From NCBI GenBank assembly GCA_044228695.1, contig JBGAUK010000001.1, forward strand, positions 1 to 64,000: DNA of 64,000 bases, written 5' to 3'. A model generated the notes under the pieces. It saw only the letters and a program-made list of their open reading frames with translations. It searched no databases and was not told the DNA's origin. Origin of the DNA: M0108 sp044228695. GTDB lineage: Bacteria > Pseudomonadota > Gammaproteobacteria > Chromatiales > Chromatiaceae. Positions 9,590 through 18,926 of this stretch are shown here, one piece after another. Positions within the stretch are counted from its first letter, which is position 1. The number at the start of each line of letters is the position of its first letter. A program made the translations under genes and the position numbers.

Positions 9590-9590
9590 T

Positions 9591-11288
9591 CTAGCCCCCC
9601 ACCCCAGGCCCTGCCACCGACTCTGCCGCCGGTGGCAGGGCCTGATAGCGCTGGATCGCCAGCCCCGCATTAAACAGCAACTGGTCCCGGCCCAGGCGGT
9701 CGGCCAGACCCGCGTTGCGCACCACCTCTAGGACGCCGGGGTTGAGCCCAGACAGCCAGAGGGCAAAGCCCCGCTCATGGGCCCGCCGCTCCCCCTCTAT
9801 CAACGCCTGCAGCGCCGAATACTCGATGTCCGGCACCCGGCTCAGGTCCAGCAGGACGACGCGGGGTTGGTGTTCCTCCGCCAGGACCAACATCCGCTCC
9901 CCCAACTGACCCGCGTTAAAAAAGAAGATCCGCCCCTCGGGACGCAGGATCAGCAAGCCCGGAAAGGTCTCGTCGTCCGGGTGCTCCGGGGACAGGGGCC
10001 GCAGGACGTCCACCCCCCGTTTGCGACCGATGACATAGAGGTTCGGCCGGGCCTCCTGGCTGGCCAGACCCAGCAGCGACAGGATGATGGCCACCACAAT
10101 GCCCTTGAGGGTGCCGAAGACCAGGACCCCCAGGCAGGCCACCAGCGCCCAGCGGAACTCCATCCGTCGCACCTGGCGAATGGCGAGAAACTCGGCCGGC
10201 TGGATGAGCCCTACCGAGTAAACGATCACCACCGCCGCCAGGGTGGCATAAGGCAGCAGGCCCAGCACTGGGGCCAGCAACAACATGGTGGCCGCCGCCA
10301 CGCCCGCCGTGACCAGCGCGGCCAGCCGCGTGCGCCCGCCTGCGGCGCGTACCACGGCCGTCTGGGAGGTGCCGCCACCCGCGGGCATGGCGCCGAAGAG
10401 AGCGCCACCGAGATTGGCCGCCCCCGTGGCCAGCAGTTCGCGATTGGCATTGATGGGCGGGTCGGTCGGCTTGGCGAAGGCGCGCCCCGCCGCGATCGAC
10501 TCAGTGAAGCTCATCAGGGCGATACCCAGGGCCCCCGGCAGGAGCAACTCGACCAAGGCGGGATCGGGCAGGGTCAGGGCGGGCAGCCCCTGGGGAATGA
10601 GGCCGACGGTTGACACCCCCAGTTCCGGCAATCCCAGCAACCAGGTGGCGGCGATGGCCCCGCCCACGGCGACCAGCGGGGCCGGGGCCTGGGGCCAGCG
10701 CCGCTCCAGGAAGATCAATACCAGCAGGGTGGCCGCCGCCATGGCCAGGGTGGTCAGCGAGGTCTGAGGCAAGTGGTGGATGAGATTGACGACGTCGCGG
10801 AAAAAGCCCGCCTTCTCGATGTGGACCCCGAGCAACTTAGGCACCTGGTCGAGCACGATGACCAGGCCGATGCCGGCCTTGAAGCCGGTCAAGACGGGGG
10901 TCGAGATGAAGTTGGCGACGAAGCCCAGGCGCAGGACACCCGCCAGCACCAGCATGATGCCCACCAGGGCGGTCAGGGTCGCGGCGGCGGTCACTAGCTG
11001 GGCCGGGTCGCCGCTGGGCACCGCCAGCCCGAGCTGGGTTCCGGCCAGGATGGCGAGGGTGGTGGTCGAGCTGACGCTGAGCACCCGCGAGGAACCGAGC
11101 AGAGCATAGATGACCATGGGCACGAAGGCGGTATAAAGGCCCACCGCCACCGGCAGACCGGCCACCGTCGCATAGGCCATGGCCTTGGGCACGACGACGG
11201 CCGCCGCCGTGAGGCCGGCGACCAGGTCGAACCGGATGGACCCAGCGACCGGATGGATTGCCCCCGTGGTTTGATCCCTACTCATCAT
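9591..11288 (-). CDS. SulP family inorganic anion transporter with C-terminal STAS domain
   Basis: This is a SLC26/SulP transporter of about 565 aa. The N-terminal half shows SulP signatures: the stretch DLVAGLTAAAVVVPKAMAYA, then VGLYTAFVPMVIYALLGSSR, and SFTESIAAGRAFA. About ten or more hydrophobic segments follow one another through residue ~410. The C-terminal STAS domain (about 430-550) contains RVVLLDLSRVPDIEYSALQAL. The family moves sulfate, bicarbonate or dicarboxylates across the inner membrane, and the substrate cannot be read from sequence. The start ATG at 11288 overlaps the stop of the upstream AraC gene as ATGA, with GGAGG a few bases before it, so the two genes are translationally coupled. 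This suggests that the regulator and transporter share a job. Confidence 0.93.
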   Translation of the reverse strand: MMSRDQTTGAIHPVAGSIRFDLVAGLTAAAVVVPKAMAYATVAGLPVAVGLYTAFVPMVIYALLGSSRVLSVSSTTTLAILAGTQLGLAVPSGDPAQLVTAAATLTALVGIMLVLAGVLRLGFVANFISTPVLTGFKAGIGLVIVLDQVPKLLGVHIEKAGFFRDVVNLIHHLPQTSLTTLAMAAATLLVLIFLERRWPQAPAPLVAVGGAIAATWLLGLPELGVSTVGLIPQGLPALTLPDPALVELLLPGALGIALMSFTESIAAGRAFAKPTDPPINANRELLATGAANLGGALFGAMPAGGGTSQTAVVRAAGGRTRLAALVTAGVAAATMLLLAPVLGLLPYATLAAVVIVYSVGLIQPAEFLAIRQVRRMEFRWALVACLGVLVFGTLKGIVVAIILSLLGLASQEARPNLYVIGRKRGVDVLRPLSPEHPDDETFPGLLILRPEGRIFFFNAGQLGERMLVLAEEHQPRVVLLDLSRVPDIEYSALQALIEGERRAHERGFALWLSGLNPGVLEVVRNAGLADRLGRDQLLFNAGLAIQRYQALPPAAESVAGPGVGG

Positions 11289-12379
11289 GTCTCCTCCCCC
11301 GACCTTGGCGGGTCGGCAGTATTTCTGGATTGATGTCTCCAAGCCTGGGGCGACATCCCCGACCAGCGGCGAAAGGCGCGCGTCAAGGCGCTGATCTCGC
11401 CATAGCCAAGGATAGTCGCGATCTGGCCGACGGACAGGGCCGTGTTCGCCAGCAACTGGCAGGCGATGTCATACCGGACCTCCGCCACCAGGGCCTTGAA
11501 GCTGGTGCCTTGCTCCGCCAGGCGGCGGTTGAGGGTCCGGGGGTGCAGGGAGAAGAGTTCCGCGACCTCTTCCTGGGAACCCCGGGAGGTGGTGAGCAGG
11601 GTGCGCAGTGTGCAACGCAAACGGCCGACCAGATCGGTCTGGCTTAGATTTGCCAAGGCGACAATCCGCTGCTCGATTTCCTGGCGCCGAGCGGGATCGG
11701 CCCCGGTTAGGGCCTGGTTGAGCCACTTCGCGGGAAAGACCAGGGCCGTCTGTTCGCGATCGAACCGCAAGGGGACCTGAAAGCAGCGGCGGAAGGGGGC
11801 GATATCCTCGGGTTGGCGGTGAGCTAACAAGACCTCGCTGGGGAGCCAGGCGGGGCCGCACAGCGAACGCATAATATTCAAGCAGATGGCCATGCTACCG
11901 TCATTGATCTGGTCGGTTCCCTCTCCCGGGCGGTAAATCAGGTAACTCAGCACCGCCATCTCGCCCTCCAGGGACAAGAGGGGCGCCGCGCCCCGGTCGT
12001 GCAGGTGCAGATTGAGCACCAGACTACGCAAGGCCGTGCCAACATCCGGCGCATGGGGGAGCAGTTGGCCGATCAGACCCAAGCACTCAGGCCCAGTGCG
12101 TTGGCCGAGCAGCAGGCCGAAATGAGGACAGCCTGTCAGTGTCACGCAGGCCTGCAGCAACCGGCCCAGGATCGGGAAGGCGATCATATTCTCGGCATCG
12201 CTGAACAGCGTCTCCACCACGCCCAGGGGACCGATCACCGCCGCCAGATCCACGCCCAACTCCTCCAGCAGCGCGGGCAACCCGACCAAGGGACCTACTC
12301 TGAGGCTACCTTCAAGGACGGGTAGCTCCCGAAGGCCTGCTCTCGGTAGCGCCATGCCAGGGGACGGGCTATCAGTCAT
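11285..12379 (-). CDS. AraC family transcriptional regulator (copy 1)
   Basis: This 364-aa regulator has a long N-terminal effector-binding domain of the arabinose-binding-like class seen in OruR/ArgR-type AraC proteins (about 25-210, with GCPHFGLLLGQRTGPECLGL). A C-terminal double helix-turn-helix (about 255-350) includes LFSLHPRTLNRRLAEQGTSF and IATILGYGEISALTRAFRRW. It is a paralogue of the regulator at 17634-18704, sharing LHDRGA..PLL, LFxLHPRTLNRRL and AFRRWSG. It is divergent from the first arylsulfatase gene across a 267-bp intergenic region and coupled to the SulP gene, so those two units are its most likely targets. The ligand is unknown. Confidence 0.9.
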   Translation of the reverse strand: MTDSPSPGMALPRAGLRELPVLEGSLRVGPLVGLPALLEELGVDLAAVIGPLGVVETLFSDAENMIAFPILGRLLQACVTLTGCPHFGLLLGQRTGPECLGLIGQLLPHAPDVGTALRSLVLNLHLHDRGAAPLLSLEGEMAVLSYLIYRPGEGTDQINDGSMAICLNIMRSLCGPAWLPSEVLLAHRQPEDIAPFRRCFQVPLRFDREQTALVFPAKWLNQALTGADPARRQEIEQRIVALANLSQTDLVGRLRCTLRTLLTTSRGSQEEVAELFSLHPRTLNRRLAEQGTSFKALVAEVRYDIACQLLANTALSVGQIATILGYGEISALTRAFRRWSGMSPQAWRHQSRNTADPPRSGEET

Positions 12380-12646
12380 CGATACAGACCCTCGGAAATT
12401 TGTCGCAATATGTCAAGCAAACGCCGGCACTTCGGGTAATAATCCTGACAGGGTGCGAGTTGACCAAGCCGCGCTCAGAGTCAGGCGCTTGATAGGGAGC
12501 ACACCCAGCGTGTGCATATTACTCACATCAAGCGGAGAAATAAGAAAAACCCCTGCACCCGTCCCAAGCCAGCCCTCTCCATGGGGTTGGAAATTATCAA
12601 GAATCCCAATTGCCGCCATCCAGTCATCCTTGTGGAGAAGATTCGC

Positions 12647-15154
12647 ATGAAGACATTTTCGGTGACCTTGCTGGTAGCCCTGGGTCTTGTCGCTGGCATG
12701 AGCCAGGCGGCCGACCCGGGGCCGGGCCATGTCCCTTCTGGCTCCCCCAGCGCGACGACGACCATCAGCGGCAAGCAACTGCCCGCGCCCGAGCCCGCCT
12801 TCGGCGGCGTGATCAAGCCCGATGCCCTCCAATCGAAACCCTGGTGGGCGCCGCGCATCGTGCCACCCAAGGAGGCGCCCAACGTCCTGCTCATCATCAC
12901 GGATGACGCCGGGTTTGGTGTGCCCGGTACCTTCGGCGGCGTCATTCCGACGCCCACGATGGACAACATCGCCCAGAATGGGTTGCGCTACAACAACATC
13001 CACTCCACCGCCCTCTGTTCGCCGACCCGCGCCGCCCTCATCACCGGGCGCAACCATCACTCGGTCGGTTTCGGCGTCATCTCCGAGCAGTCCACCGGCT
13101 TCCCCGGCTACAACAGCATCATCGCCGAGGACAAGGCCACCATCGGGCGCATTCTGCTCGAAAACGGCTATGCCACCTCCTGGTTTGGCAAGGATCACAA
13201 CACCCCGGCCTTTGCCGCCAGCCAGGCCGGGCCTTTCGACCAATGGCCGACCGGCATGGGCTTCGAGTATTTCTACGGCTTCGTCGGCGGTGATGCGAAC
13301 CAGTGGCAGCCGAACCTGTTCCGCAACACCACCCAGATTTTTCCCTTCGCGGGCAAGCCGGAGTGGAACCTGATTACCGGCATGGCCGACGACGCCATCG
13401 ATTACCTCAATCGCATCAACCAGACGATGCCGGACAAGCCCTTCTTCGTCAAATACGCCCCCGGCGCCACCCACGCACCGCACCATCCGACCCAGGAATG
13501 GGTGGACAAGATCAGCGCCATGCACCTGTTTGACGACGGCTATGAGAAGCTGCGCGAGCGGATCTTCGAGAATCAGAAGCGCCTTGGGGTAATTCCAGCC
13601 GATACCCAGTTGGAGCCCTGGCCGAAAGATGTCCTCAAGCCCTGGGATCAACTCAGCCCAGAGGAGCAAAAGCTCTTCATCAAGCAGGTGGAGGTCTTTG
13701 CGGCCTATGCCGCCTACAACGACCACGAGATCGGGCGCGTTATCCAGACCATCGCGGATATGGGCAAGCTCGACAATACGCTTATCATCTATATCAACGG
13801 CGACAACGGCACCAGTGCTGAGGGTGGCCCGCTCGGCACCCCCAACGAGGTCGCCTTTTTCAACGGCGTCAACCAGATGCCTGTCGCCGACCAGATGAAA
13901 TGGTATGACGTCTGGGGCACCGAGCAGACCTACAACCACATGTCCGCCGGCTGGTCCTGGGCCTTCGACACCCCCTTCACCTGGTTCAAGCAGAACGCCT
14001 CCAAGCTCGGTGGCATCCGCCAGAACATGGCCGTCTCCTGGCCTGCCCGCATCCAGGACAAAGGCGGCCTGCGCGATCAGTTCATGCACATCATCGACGT
14101 GGTCCCCACCATCCTCGAAGTGACCGGCATCCCCGCACCCGAAACGGTGGACGGCATCAAGCAGGCCCCGATCGAGGGCACCAGCTTCGCCTACACCTTT
14201 GACGAGAAGAACGCCAAGGCGCCGTCACACCACAAGACCCAGTATTTCGAGATGATGGGCCAGTGGGCCCTGTACCACGAGGGCTGGCTCCTCAGCACCA
14301 AGGTCAACCGTGCGCCCTGGGAGGCCTTCGGCACCGCCAATCCCGACCCGCTCAACAACCAGGTGCTCGAGCTCTATGACCTGAACAAGGACTTCAGCCA
14401 GTCCCAGAACATCGCCGACAAGCATCCGGACAAGGTGAAGGAGATGAAGGCGCTGTTCATCGCCGAGGCGAAGAAGTATCAGGTCTTCCCCCTGGATGCC
14501 TCCGTGGCCGCCCGCATCGTCGCCCCGCGTCCGAACATCACTGCTGGCCGAACGGAGTTCGTCTATACGCACCCGATGGTCGGTCTGCCCCAGGGCGATT
14601 CCCCCTTCCTGCTCGATAGCTCCTACACCATCACAGCGGACATTGAGGTGCCGGCGGGCGGTGCGGAAGGCATGATCCTGACCTCGGGTGGGCGTTTCGC
14701 CGGCTATGGCTTCTATCTGCTCGAGGGCAAGCCGGTGTTCCTCTGGAACCTCATCGACCTCAAGCGGGTGAAATGGGAAGGGCCCGAGGCGCTCACGCCC
14801 GGCAAGCACACTCTCGAGTTCGACTTCACATACGACGGACTCGGGGTCGGCACCCTCGCCTTCAACAACATGAGCGGCCTGGGTCGCCCAGGCACCGGAA
14901 CGCTGAAGGTGGACGGCAAGGTTGTTCAAACTCAGACCATGGAGAAAACCCTACCCATGATCCTGCAGTGGGACGAGAGCTTCGACATCGGCTCCGACAC
15001 CCTGACCGGCGTGAACGACGCGGACTACCAGCCACCCTTCCCCCTGACCGCCAAGCTGAACAAGCTGACGATCAAGGTGGACCGGCCGGAGTTGTCGCCC
15101 AAGGACATCAAGAAGCTGGAAGAGGCTGTGCGCAATAATAAGGCGAGCGAATAG
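12647..15154 (+). CDS. Exported arylsulfatase (sulfatase family), copy 1
   Basis: This 835-aa type I sulfatase hydrolyses sulfate esters in the periplasm. A signal peptide (MKTFSVTLLVALGLVAGMSQ, ending QAADPG) precedes the alkaline-phosphatase-fold domain. Visible motifs are NVLLIITDDAGFG (metal-binding Asp pair), LCSPTRAALITGR with the formylglycine Cys at residue 124, and GDNG. The CSPTR form (CxPxR) needs oxidation to formylglycine by a maturase that is not in this window. A C-terminal region beyond the sulfatase domain (about 600-835) is beta-rich and glycine-rich. The start ATG at 12647 has GGAG upstream and opens the signal peptide. The gene belongs to a sulfatase-DUF1254 unit divergent from an AraC regulator, and a paralogue lies at 18927. 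Confidence 0.93.
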   Translation: MKTFSVTLLVALGLVAGMSQAADPGPGHVPSGSPSATTTISGKQLPAPEPAFGGVIKPDALQSKPWWAPRIVPPKEAPNVLLIITDDAGFGVPGTFGGVIPTPTMDNIAQNGLRYNNIHSTALCSPTRAALITGRNHHSVGFGVISEQSTGFPGYNSIIAEDKATIGRILLENGYATSWFGKDHNTPAFAASQAGPFDQWPTGMGFEYFYGFVGGDANQWQPNLFRNTTQIFPFAGKPEWNLITGMADDAIDYLNRINQTMPDKPFFVKYAPGATHAPHHPTQEWVDKISAMHLFDDGYEKLRERIFENQKRLGVIPADTQLEPWPKDVLKPWDQLSPEEQKLFIKQVEVFAAYAAYNDHEIGRVIQTIADMGKLDNTLIIYINGDNGTSAEGGPLGTPNEVAFFNGVNQMPVADQMKWYDVWGTEQTYNHMSAGWSWAFDTPFTWFKQNASKLGGIRQNMAVSWPARIQDKGGLRDQFMHIIDVVPTILEVTGIPAPETVDGIKQAPIEGTSFAYTFDEKNAKAPSHHKTQYFEMMGQWALYHEGWLLSTKVNRAPWEAFGTANPDPLNNQVLELYDLNKDFSQSQNIADKHPDKVKEMKALFIAEAKKYQVFPLDASVAARIVAPRPNITAGRTEFVYTHPMVGLPQGDSPFLLDSSYTITADIEVPAGGAEGMILTSGGRFAGYGFYLLEGKPVFLWNLIDLKRVKWEGPEALTPGKHTLEFDFTYDGLGVGTLAFNNMSGLGRPGTGTLKVDGKVVQTQTMEKTLPMILQWDESFDIGSDTLTGVNDADYQPPFPLTAKLNKLTIKVDRPELSPKDIKKLEEAVRNNKASE

Positions 15155-15253
15155 CCTCGTAATCGTCGTTGAACGCGCTGGTCATCCCGTATTCCCGGAA
15201 TGGCCAGCGCCTTGCCACCGAACTACAGACAAAATGACAGGAGCAAGTCAAGC

Positions 15254-16747
15254 ATGAAACGCCATTTATTAGGTGTGGCCTTCCTTGCCGCCGTAGCGGC
15301 TACGGCTATGGCCAAGGATTACCAGATGACCACGCCCATCGCGCCGGGCATCGCCACACCGGACACCCTCGAAACCTCCATCGGCACGCTGCACTTGAGG
15401 GACGGCTTTCCGAAGCCCCACACCGTCGAGAAGATCTACGACAACCTGGATCGTTCGCGGGCGCTGCAGGCCTATCTGCTGGCCATCCCCATCGTCAATC
15501 AGGCCGGGATGCGGGACTCGATGCGCCAATTCGGGCCGGACAACCAGACGGACGTCATCTGGGAGACCCTGGTCGACCCCAAGACCGTCGAGCTGACGGC
15601 GAACGACAACACCATCTATAACTTCATCTGGATCGATACGCACCAGGGGCCAGTGGTGGTGGAGATCCCACCCATGTCGCTGGGTGCCATCGACGACTTC
15701 TGGTATCGCTGGGTTGCCGATGTTGGCATCACCGGGGCCGACCAGGGCAAGGGCGGCAAGTACCTGATCCTGCCGCCCGGCTACACCGGCGAGGTCCCCG
15801 AAGGTTACTTCGTGGTGCGCCCGAGCACTTACGGGAACTGGGTACCTTTTCGGACCTTTCTCGTGGATGGATCGCCCAAGCCCGGCGTCGAGTCGGTCAA
15901 ACAGCACCTGAAGATCTATCCGCTGACCGATGCGGCCAATCCGGCACCTGTGAAGTTCGCCAACGCCTCGGGCGTCCCGGCAAACTTCGTCGCCCCTGGC
16001 GACTACTCATTCTGGGAGCTGCTTGACAAGGTCATTCAGGAGGAACCGAGCGCAGGCTCCGATCCGACCACGCTGGGACTCTTTGCCTCCATCGGCATCG
16101 AAAAGGGCAAGGCCTTCAATCCGGATGAGCGCATGAAGAAGATCCTGACCGACGCCGCCAACATCGGCGCCGTCACCGCGCGTACCCTGGCCTTCAAGAT
16201 CCGCGAACAGGATGCCTTCTTCTATCCGGACAGCGCCTGGCGCCTGCCCTTCTTCGGCGGCTACAAGTTCGAGGTTTCGCCGGGGGTTGCCAATCTCGAC
16301 GGTGCGGCCTTCTTCTACTACTTCGCCACCGGCGTGACGCCGGCAATGGAGGAGAAGATGGTCGGCAAGGGGTCGCAGTACCCCTGGACCGCCCTGGACG
16401 CGAACGGCAACCCCTTTGACGGCGCCAAAACCTACAAGCTGCACCTGCCGCCCAACATCCCGGTGAAAGACTTCTGGTCCGTGATCCTTTACGACAATCA
16501 GACTCGCTCCATGCTCCAGACCGACCAAAAGGCGCCGAGCGTGAGCAGCCAGGACAAGGACATCAAGATCAATGCTGACGGCTCGGTGGATGTCTATTTC
16601 GGCCCCAAAGCCCCCGCGGGGAAAGAAAGCAACTGGGTGCAGACCATTCCCGGCAAGGGCTGGTTCATGATCCTGCGCCTCTACGGCCCGCTGGAGCCCT
16701 GGTTCAACAAGACCTGGCGGCCTGGCGAGATCGAGCTCCAGCCTTGA
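15254..16747 (+). CDS. Exported DUF1254/DUF1214 domain protein
   Basis: This 497-aa exported protein has a signal peptide (MKRHLLGVAFLAAVAATAMA). The DUF1254 domain follows at about 60-210 (RALQAYLLAIPIVNQAGM, ETLVDPKTVELTANDNTIYN) and the DUF1214 domain at about 360-490 (DGAAFFYYFATGVTPAM, FWSVILYDNQTRSM, GWFMILRLYGPLEPWFN). The pair is common in Proteobacteria, and its function is unknown beyond periplasmic location. The ATG at 15254 follows ACAGGAG. It lies about 100 bp after the arylsulfatase gene and probably in the same unit. A 7-bp inverted repeat, AGTCGGG/CCCGACT at 16773-16800, lies just downstream without a T-run, so it may be a weak terminator or attenuator. Confidence 0.9.
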   Translation: MKRHLLGVAFLAAVAATAMAKDYQMTTPIAPGIATPDTLETSIGTLHLRDGFPKPHTVEKIYDNLDRSRALQAYLLAIPIVNQAGMRDSMRQFGPDNQTDVIWETLVDPKTVELTANDNTIYNFIWIDTHQGPVVVEIPPMSLGAIDDFWYRWVADVGITGADQGKGGKYLILPPGYTGEVPEGYFVVRPSTYGNWVPFRTFLVDGSPKPGVESVKQHLKIYPLTDAANPAPVKFANASGVPANFVAPGDYSFWELLDKVIQEEPSAGSDPTTLGLFASIGIEKGKAFNPDERMKKILTDAANIGAVTARTLAFKIREQDAFFYPDSAWRLPFFGGYKFEVSPGVANLDGAAFFYYFATGVTPAMEEKMVGKGSQYPWTALDANGNPFDGAKTYKLHLPPNIPVKDFWSVILYDNQTRSMLQTDQKAPSVSSQDKDIKINADGSVDVYFGPKAPAGKESNWVQTIPGKGWFMILRLYGPLEPWFNKTWRPGEIELQP

Positions 16748-17010
16748 GCGGGTCTTGATCCCCTAGTTCTTCAGTCGGGTGAGCCCAGCGAAGCCCGACT
16801 CTATACCACCGGATCGTGGCATTTACCCGGTCCGGATTATTGACCCTGTAATGGGGCCTACGGACCCTGACACGCTGGATCGCCCCATCCGGGCGGACAG
16901 GGGAAAGCGCACGGCGGCAATGTAACCCCTGTCACCTAGTGCAACTGACTCAACGCCCAACCAGGACCCCTCCCGGTTCGGCGTAACTCAAGACAACATA
17001 GGAGAACCTC

Positions 17011-17547
17011 ATGACCACTCGACGCAACCTGATTGCTGGCGCCGCACTGCTCGCACCGCTGGCACTCACCCTGAAGACGGCCTCTGCCACCGAGCCTAAG
17101 AACAAGGAGGGCGAGGCCCACGCGAAGCCCCAGTTCCTCTTCGTGCAAAGTGCCGAGGGCGTGACCTACGCCGACGGACGCCTCACCCTCACAGGCATCA
17201 GCCCCATCACCATTCTGTTTTCGGATCGCCCGGATCGGCTTGCCGGCCACATGGCCACCGCTGACTTCGTCCCCTTCTGGGATGAGGGCGCGGACAGCTT
17301 TAAGTCCGACCCGCCCAATGCAACCCTCTCCGTGGTGGAGGGCGGGACAATGGATAACGTCGTCATGACCCTGCGCAACCCGCGGCTGGCGGGCCGGGAT
17401 CTGAGCTATGAGGTGGAGGTGCTGGAAGGCAAGGCGCCGGCCACCGGGGGTGCGACCTCCTTGTTTATCGACATCATCGGCAGGCCGCTCACCCCGGTCT
17501 CCTTTGCCGGTGCAAGCCGGCGTATGTGGCGCCGGTCTTTCTACTGA
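17011..17547 (+). CDS. Exported protein ending in a GRPLTPVSFAG motif
   Basis: This 178-aa protein has a twin-arginine-like leader (MTTRRNLIAGAALLAPLALT) behind AGGAGAACC. Its central beta-rich domain contains TLTGISPITILFSDRPDRLAGH, ADFVPFWDEG, PPNATLSV and VVMTLRNPRLAG. The domain looks like a conserved uncharacterised secreted family. The C-terminus is IIGRPLTPVSFAGASRR followed by six more residues including basic and aromatic ones. The same short motif reappears near the mature N-termini of two other proteins in this window (23598-23915 and 24803-25132). The gene sits between the DUF1254 gene and the second AraC regulator. I assign no function. The position of the motif at the extreme C-terminus suggests a localisation, processing or partner-binding tag. 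Confidence 0.85.
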   Translation: MTTRRNLIAGAALLAPLALTLKTASATEPKNKEGEAHAKPQFLFVQSAEGVTYADGRLTLTGISPITILFSDRPDRLAGHMATADFVPFWDEGADSFKSDPPNATLSVVEGGTMDNVVMTLRNPRLAGRDLSYEVEVLEGKAPATGGATSLFIDIIGRPLTPVSFAGASRRMWRRSFY

Positions 17548-17633
17548 TAAGGGCGCGGTGGGACCGCCCCCACCAGCGGCGGTCCCACCAGGGGAAGAGG
17601 CCCGGCTTGACCCTACTGCCTGGGAGGCAACTC

Positions 17634-18704
17634 ATGAATCACTTGGGTCACGAGCCCCGTCGTTCACCTGCCGGTCTGGCGCTGGTCGGGGAAGGCACCT
17701 GCCGCATGGCTGCCCTGCTACCTCTGCCCGGGCTGCTGCGGGAGCTCGGCCAGGACCCCGACCGCCTGATCGGCGAGGCCGGCCTGGACCTCGCGCTCTT
17801 CCAGGACGCGGAGAACACCATTCCCTTCGGGGCGATGGGCCGCCTGATAGTCCACTGCGCGGAGGTGACCCAGTATCCCCATCTGGGCCTGGAGCTCGGG
17901 CGGCGCTCCGGGCTGGAGACCCTGGGCCTACTCGGAAAACTCGCCGCCGCCGCGCCGGACCTTGGCAGCGCCCTGCGCGCCATCATCTTGTATTCGCATC
18001 TGCATGATCGCGGGGCTGTCCCGCTGCTCTGGGAGCGGGGCGATCAGGCGCGGATGGGCTATGTCATCCACTGGCCGGACGTGCTGGGCACCCATCAGAT
18101 CTACGACGGCGTCCTGGCGATCCTGTTCAACATCCTGAAGACCCTGGGAGGTCCGGATTGGCAGGCCACCCAGGTCGCGCTGCACCCGGCACCGAATCGG
18201 GATCTGGCCCTTTACCGGGCCTTCTTCCGTTGCCCCCTGCGGATGGGGGCCCAGCGCGCGGCCGTGTCCTTCCCCGGCACCTATCTGACCCGGCCGCTGG
18301 CGGAGGCCGATGCGGCTGCCTATGTGCGCATCCTGCGGGAGATCGAGGCCATGGAAGCCCTACGCGGTATCGGATTTCGCAAGCGGGTCGAACGAGTTCT
18401 GCGTCGCTTGCTGATCGCCGGCGATCCCTTGGGCGGAACCAGCCTGGAGCAGATGGCCGCGCTCTTCAGACTGCATCCGCGCACCCTCAATCGCCGCCTC
18501 CAGGCCGAGGACACGAGCCTTCGGACCCTCCTTGACGAGAGCCGCTATCGGATCGCGCGCCAGCTCCTGCGCGATACCCTGCTCAGCGTCGAGGATCTGG
18601 CGGTGGCGCTCGGCTATGCCGATGCCACGGCCTTCAGCCGAGCCTTCCGCCGCTGGTCCGGGACATCCGCCAGCTGCTGGCGCGCCGACCAGCCCCGGTG
18701 TTGA
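17634..18704 (+). CDS. AraC family transcriptional regulator (copy 2)
   Basis: This 356-aa paralogue of the regulator at 11285-12379 has the same organisation: an N-terminal ligand-binding domain (HLGLELGRRSGLETLGLLGK, YSHLHDRGAVPLL) and a C-terminal AraC helix-turn-helix pair (LFRLHPRTLNRRLQAEDTSL, LAVALGYADATAFSRAFRRW). The ATG at 17634 has a strong GGGAGG site 6 nt upstream and is preferred to the longer frame opening at 17526. It is codirectional with and 222 bp upstream of the second arylsulfatase, repeating the regulator-sulfatase pairing seen at 11.3-15.2 kb. It probably controls that gene. Confidence 0.9.
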   Translation: MNHLGHEPRRSPAGLALVGEGTCRMAALLPLPGLLRELGQDPDRLIGEAGLDLALFQDAENTIPFGAMGRLIVHCAEVTQYPHLGLELGRRSGLETLGLLGKLAAAAPDLGSALRAIILYSHLHDRGAVPLLWERGDQARMGYVIHWPDVLGTHQIYDGVLAILFNILKTLGGPDWQATQVALHPAPNRDLALYRAFFRCPLRMGAQRAAVSFPGTYLTRPLAEADAAAYVRILREIEAMEALRGIGFRKRVERVLRRLLIAGDPLGGTSLEQMAALFRLHPRTLNRRLQAEDTSLRTLLDESRYRIARQLLRDTLLSVEDLAVALGYADATAFSRAFRRWSGTSASCWRADQPRC

Positions 18705-18926
18705 ACGGACGTACGCCGCCTGAGGCGGCCGCGACCCGTCTGGGCCGGCCCCCGACCTGGAGCCACACCGGCTGTGTGTCGAGAAATGTCAGCTCGGCCC
18801 CGCCGGATCACGCCATAATCGCGCGGCGCATCGCATACGCCCGATCTAGGGATCGATCCGACGATGTTCCAAAATTGACGGCAGTACCTTTACTCCCGCG
18901 TTGCCGATAACCCAAAGGAAAATCCA

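Noticed and set aside
12413..14089. Long minus-strand frame opposite the first arylsulfatase
   Set aside because: Shadow of the sulfatase coding strand; a similar shadow occurs opposite the second copy (19305-20666), as expected for paralogues.
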